This document shows, piece after piece, positions 63,045 to 64,000 of a stretch of DNA of 64,000 nt. The notes beneath the pieces are model-generated. The model ran no database searches and was not told the origin of the DNA. It worked only from the letters and a program-made list of their open reading frames with translations. The translations under genes and the position numbers were made by a program. Source of the DNA: Bacteroides fragilis (lineage in GTDB: Bacteria; Bacteroidota; Bacteroidia; Bacteroidales; Bacteroidaceae); the NCBI RefSeq assembly GCF_019583405.1, contig NZ_SZUU01000007.1, positions 1 to 64,000 on the forward strand, given 5' to 3'. The number at the start of each line of letters is the position of its first letter. The first letter of the stretch is position 1.

Positions 63045-63654
63045 TATCGATATGGATGCCGTGATACTGGGCAACGGCGAATATCCAACCCACTCCATGC
63101 CCGAAACCATGCTGATCATGGCTCCCTATGTGGTATGCTGTGACGGATCGGCCGATGAACACATCCGCCGGGGATTCATCCCAAATGCCATCATCGGTGA
63201 CGGGGACTCCCTCTCGGCGGAGAATAAAGACCGTTTCAGGGAAATATTCCATCAGATAGACGACCAGGAGACGAACGATCAGACCAAAGCAGTCCATTTC
63301 CTGCTGGACCAAGGCAAGAAGGTGATCATCCTTGTAGGCGCAACCGGCAAACGGGAAGACCATACATTGGGAAACATCAGCCTGCTGGTGGATTATATGA
63401 AGGTGGGAGCACAGGTGACGATGCTGACCGATCATGGCATGTTCGTCCCCGCATCGGGACGGAACACTTTCAAATCACGCCCCGGACAACAGGTTTCTGT
63501 CTTTAACTTCGGTGCCACCGGACTCAGAGGAAAGGGATTGGTATACCCACTCAGCGACTTCGACAACTGGTGGCAAGGAACACTGAACGAGGCGACAGGT
63601 GACGAGTTCACGATCCATGCGGAGGGAGACTACCTGGTTTATCTGAATTACTGA
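63031..63654 (+). CDS. thiN: Thiamin pyrophosphokinase
   Basis: 207 residues. Converts thiamin to TPP with ATP, trapping the vitamin imported by the two upstream proteins. Signatures are CCDGSADEHIRRGFIPNAIIGDGDSLS (acidic Mg/ATP site), QETNDQTKAVHFLL and VGATGKREDHTLGNISLL, then a C-terminal beta domain (SVFNFGATGLRGKGLVYPLSDF). End product TPP would bind the riboswitch and shut the operon off. The 3' end overlaps the convergent permease gene by 47 bp. Confidence 0.95.
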   Translation: MKVNDIDMDAVILGNGEYPTHSMPETMLIMAPYVVCCDGSADEHIRRGFIPNAIIGDGDSLSAENKDRFREIFHQIDDQETNDQTKAVHFLLDQGKKVIILVGATGKREDHTLGNISLLVDYMKVGAQVTMLTDHGMFVPASGRNTFKSRPGQQVSVFNFGATGLRGKGLVYPLSDFDNWWQGTLNEATGDEFTIHAEGDYLVYLNY

Positions 63655-64000
63655 GAGGTTTCTCCTTCGTTTCGGCCACCTCGACCAGATAGACACTGAT
63701 GCATATCATGCCGATGGCAATGGTCTGCGCCCAGCTGAAGCGGTCCTGCCCGACCAACAGGGAAACGATGGTAGCCACCATCAGAATCAGATAACCATAA
63801 ATGGCGACTACGGTAGTCTTCAGATATTTCAGTCCTATGGGCACCAGCAGATAACTGACGACCGTAGGGAAAATCAGGACGAACAGGAGAACGGACAACG
63901 GAAACCAATGCACCGGTCCGGAAAATACCGGTGCGTGAAAACCGGTGATGGCAGAGACCAGAATGCTCGAAAAGGCCGCTCCGGCAAAGGTATACTTCAG
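63608..64000 (-). CDS. EamA/DMT-family permease, C-terminal part (5' end beyond window)
   Basis: The frame is open to the end of the window (beginning LKYTFAGAAFSSILVSAITG), so 131 C-terminal residues are visible. Hydrophobic segments WFPLSVLLFVLIFPTVVSYLLVPIGLKYLKTTVVAIYGYLILMVATIVSLLVGQDRFSWAQTIAIGMICISVYLVE contain the repeat typical of EamA transporters, in which a late glycine/proline-rich helix is followed by YxxP/LxP-like turns. The C-terminal tail overlaps thiN on the opposite strand. Substrate unknown. Confidence 0.8.
   Translation of the reverse strand: MKYTFAGAAFSSILVSAITGFHAPVFSGPVHWFPLSVLLFVLIFPTVVSYLLVPIGLKYLKTTVVAIYGYLILMVATIVSLLVGQDRFSWAQTIAIGMICISVYLVEVAETKEKPLSNSDKPGSLPPHGS

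Noticed and set aside
1..64000. CRISPR arrays, rRNA genes and insertion sequences
   Set aside because: No regularly spaced repeat-spacer units, no rRNA segments and no transposase reading frames were seen anywhere in the window.

Overview
The window is chromosomal DNA of a gut Bacteroides species of the thetaiotaomicron/ovatus/fragilis group. The evidence is two SusC/SusD pairs, a polysaccharide-utilisation locus (PUL) run by an ECF sigma/anti-sigma pair, Bacteroides-type promoters (TTTG, about 19 nt, TAnnTTTG), a RteC-like gene, BfmA/DUF5712-type mobilisation genes, and the Bacteroides-style thiamin uptake operon (TPP riboswitch, TonB receptor, PnuT, thiamin pyrophosphokinase). The species cannot be fixed from the sequence alone.

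Layout. 1-4.7 kb: 3' part of a SusC gene plus its SusD partner. 4.8-10.5 kb: ordinary host genes (MarC, YjjG-like phosphatase, coiled-coil lipoprotein, RsmI, a hypothetical protein, thymidine kinase, AI-2E-type permease). 10.55 kb: tRNA-Lys(TTT). 10.61-30.46 kb: a roughly 19.8-kb A+T-rich integrative mobilisable element inserted in the 3' end of that tRNA gene and bounded by 15-bp direct repeats. 30.5-31.1 kb: noncoding DNA with repeated 9-mers resembling DnaA boxes. 31.2-37.7 kb: two methyltransferases, a PchR-like AraC regulator, a TonB receptor and a surface lipoprotein, probably a metal-chelate or siderophore uptake locus. 38.2-58.7 kb: a large minus-strand PUL (ECF sigma, FecR, GH95, SusC, SusD, GH120-like beta-helix, GH2, DUF5054, GH35, GH43). 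58.8-64 kb: a small protein, MscS channel, riboswitch-controlled thiamin operon and the end of a DMT-family permease.

The mobile element has three parts. The first is an integration and mobilisation core: tyrosine recombinase, HTH proteins, frameshifted RteC, an oriT-like cluster of inverted repeats, an RHH-like accessory protein and a DUF5712 relaxase. The second is a small metabolic cargo: an AraC regulator divergent from nitroreductase, acetyltransferase and HAD phosphatase genes. The third is a tightly packed, very A+T-rich operon of eight genes behind the remains of an AbiE toxin-antitoxin locus: N4/N6 DNA methyltransferase, HerA-type pumping ATPase, NurA-type nuclease with an inserted zinc-ribbon region, HNH-AAA ATPase fusion, second HNH protein paralogous to that fusion's N-terminus, third and different HNH protein, a 578-residue protein I do not recognise, and a 65-residue ORF. 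It combines a HerA-NurA motor/nuclease, a Septu-like ATPase/HNH pair and a methyltransferase, which looks like a composite anti-phage system. I do not recognise it as a named system, and it is the main candidate for something undescribed here.

A second notable signal is a 31-bp element repeated upstream of SusC and GH95 in the large PUL. A weaker version with identical internal spacing lies between the sigma and anti-sigma genes. It is a good candidate for the promoter recognised by that PUL's own ECF sigma factor.
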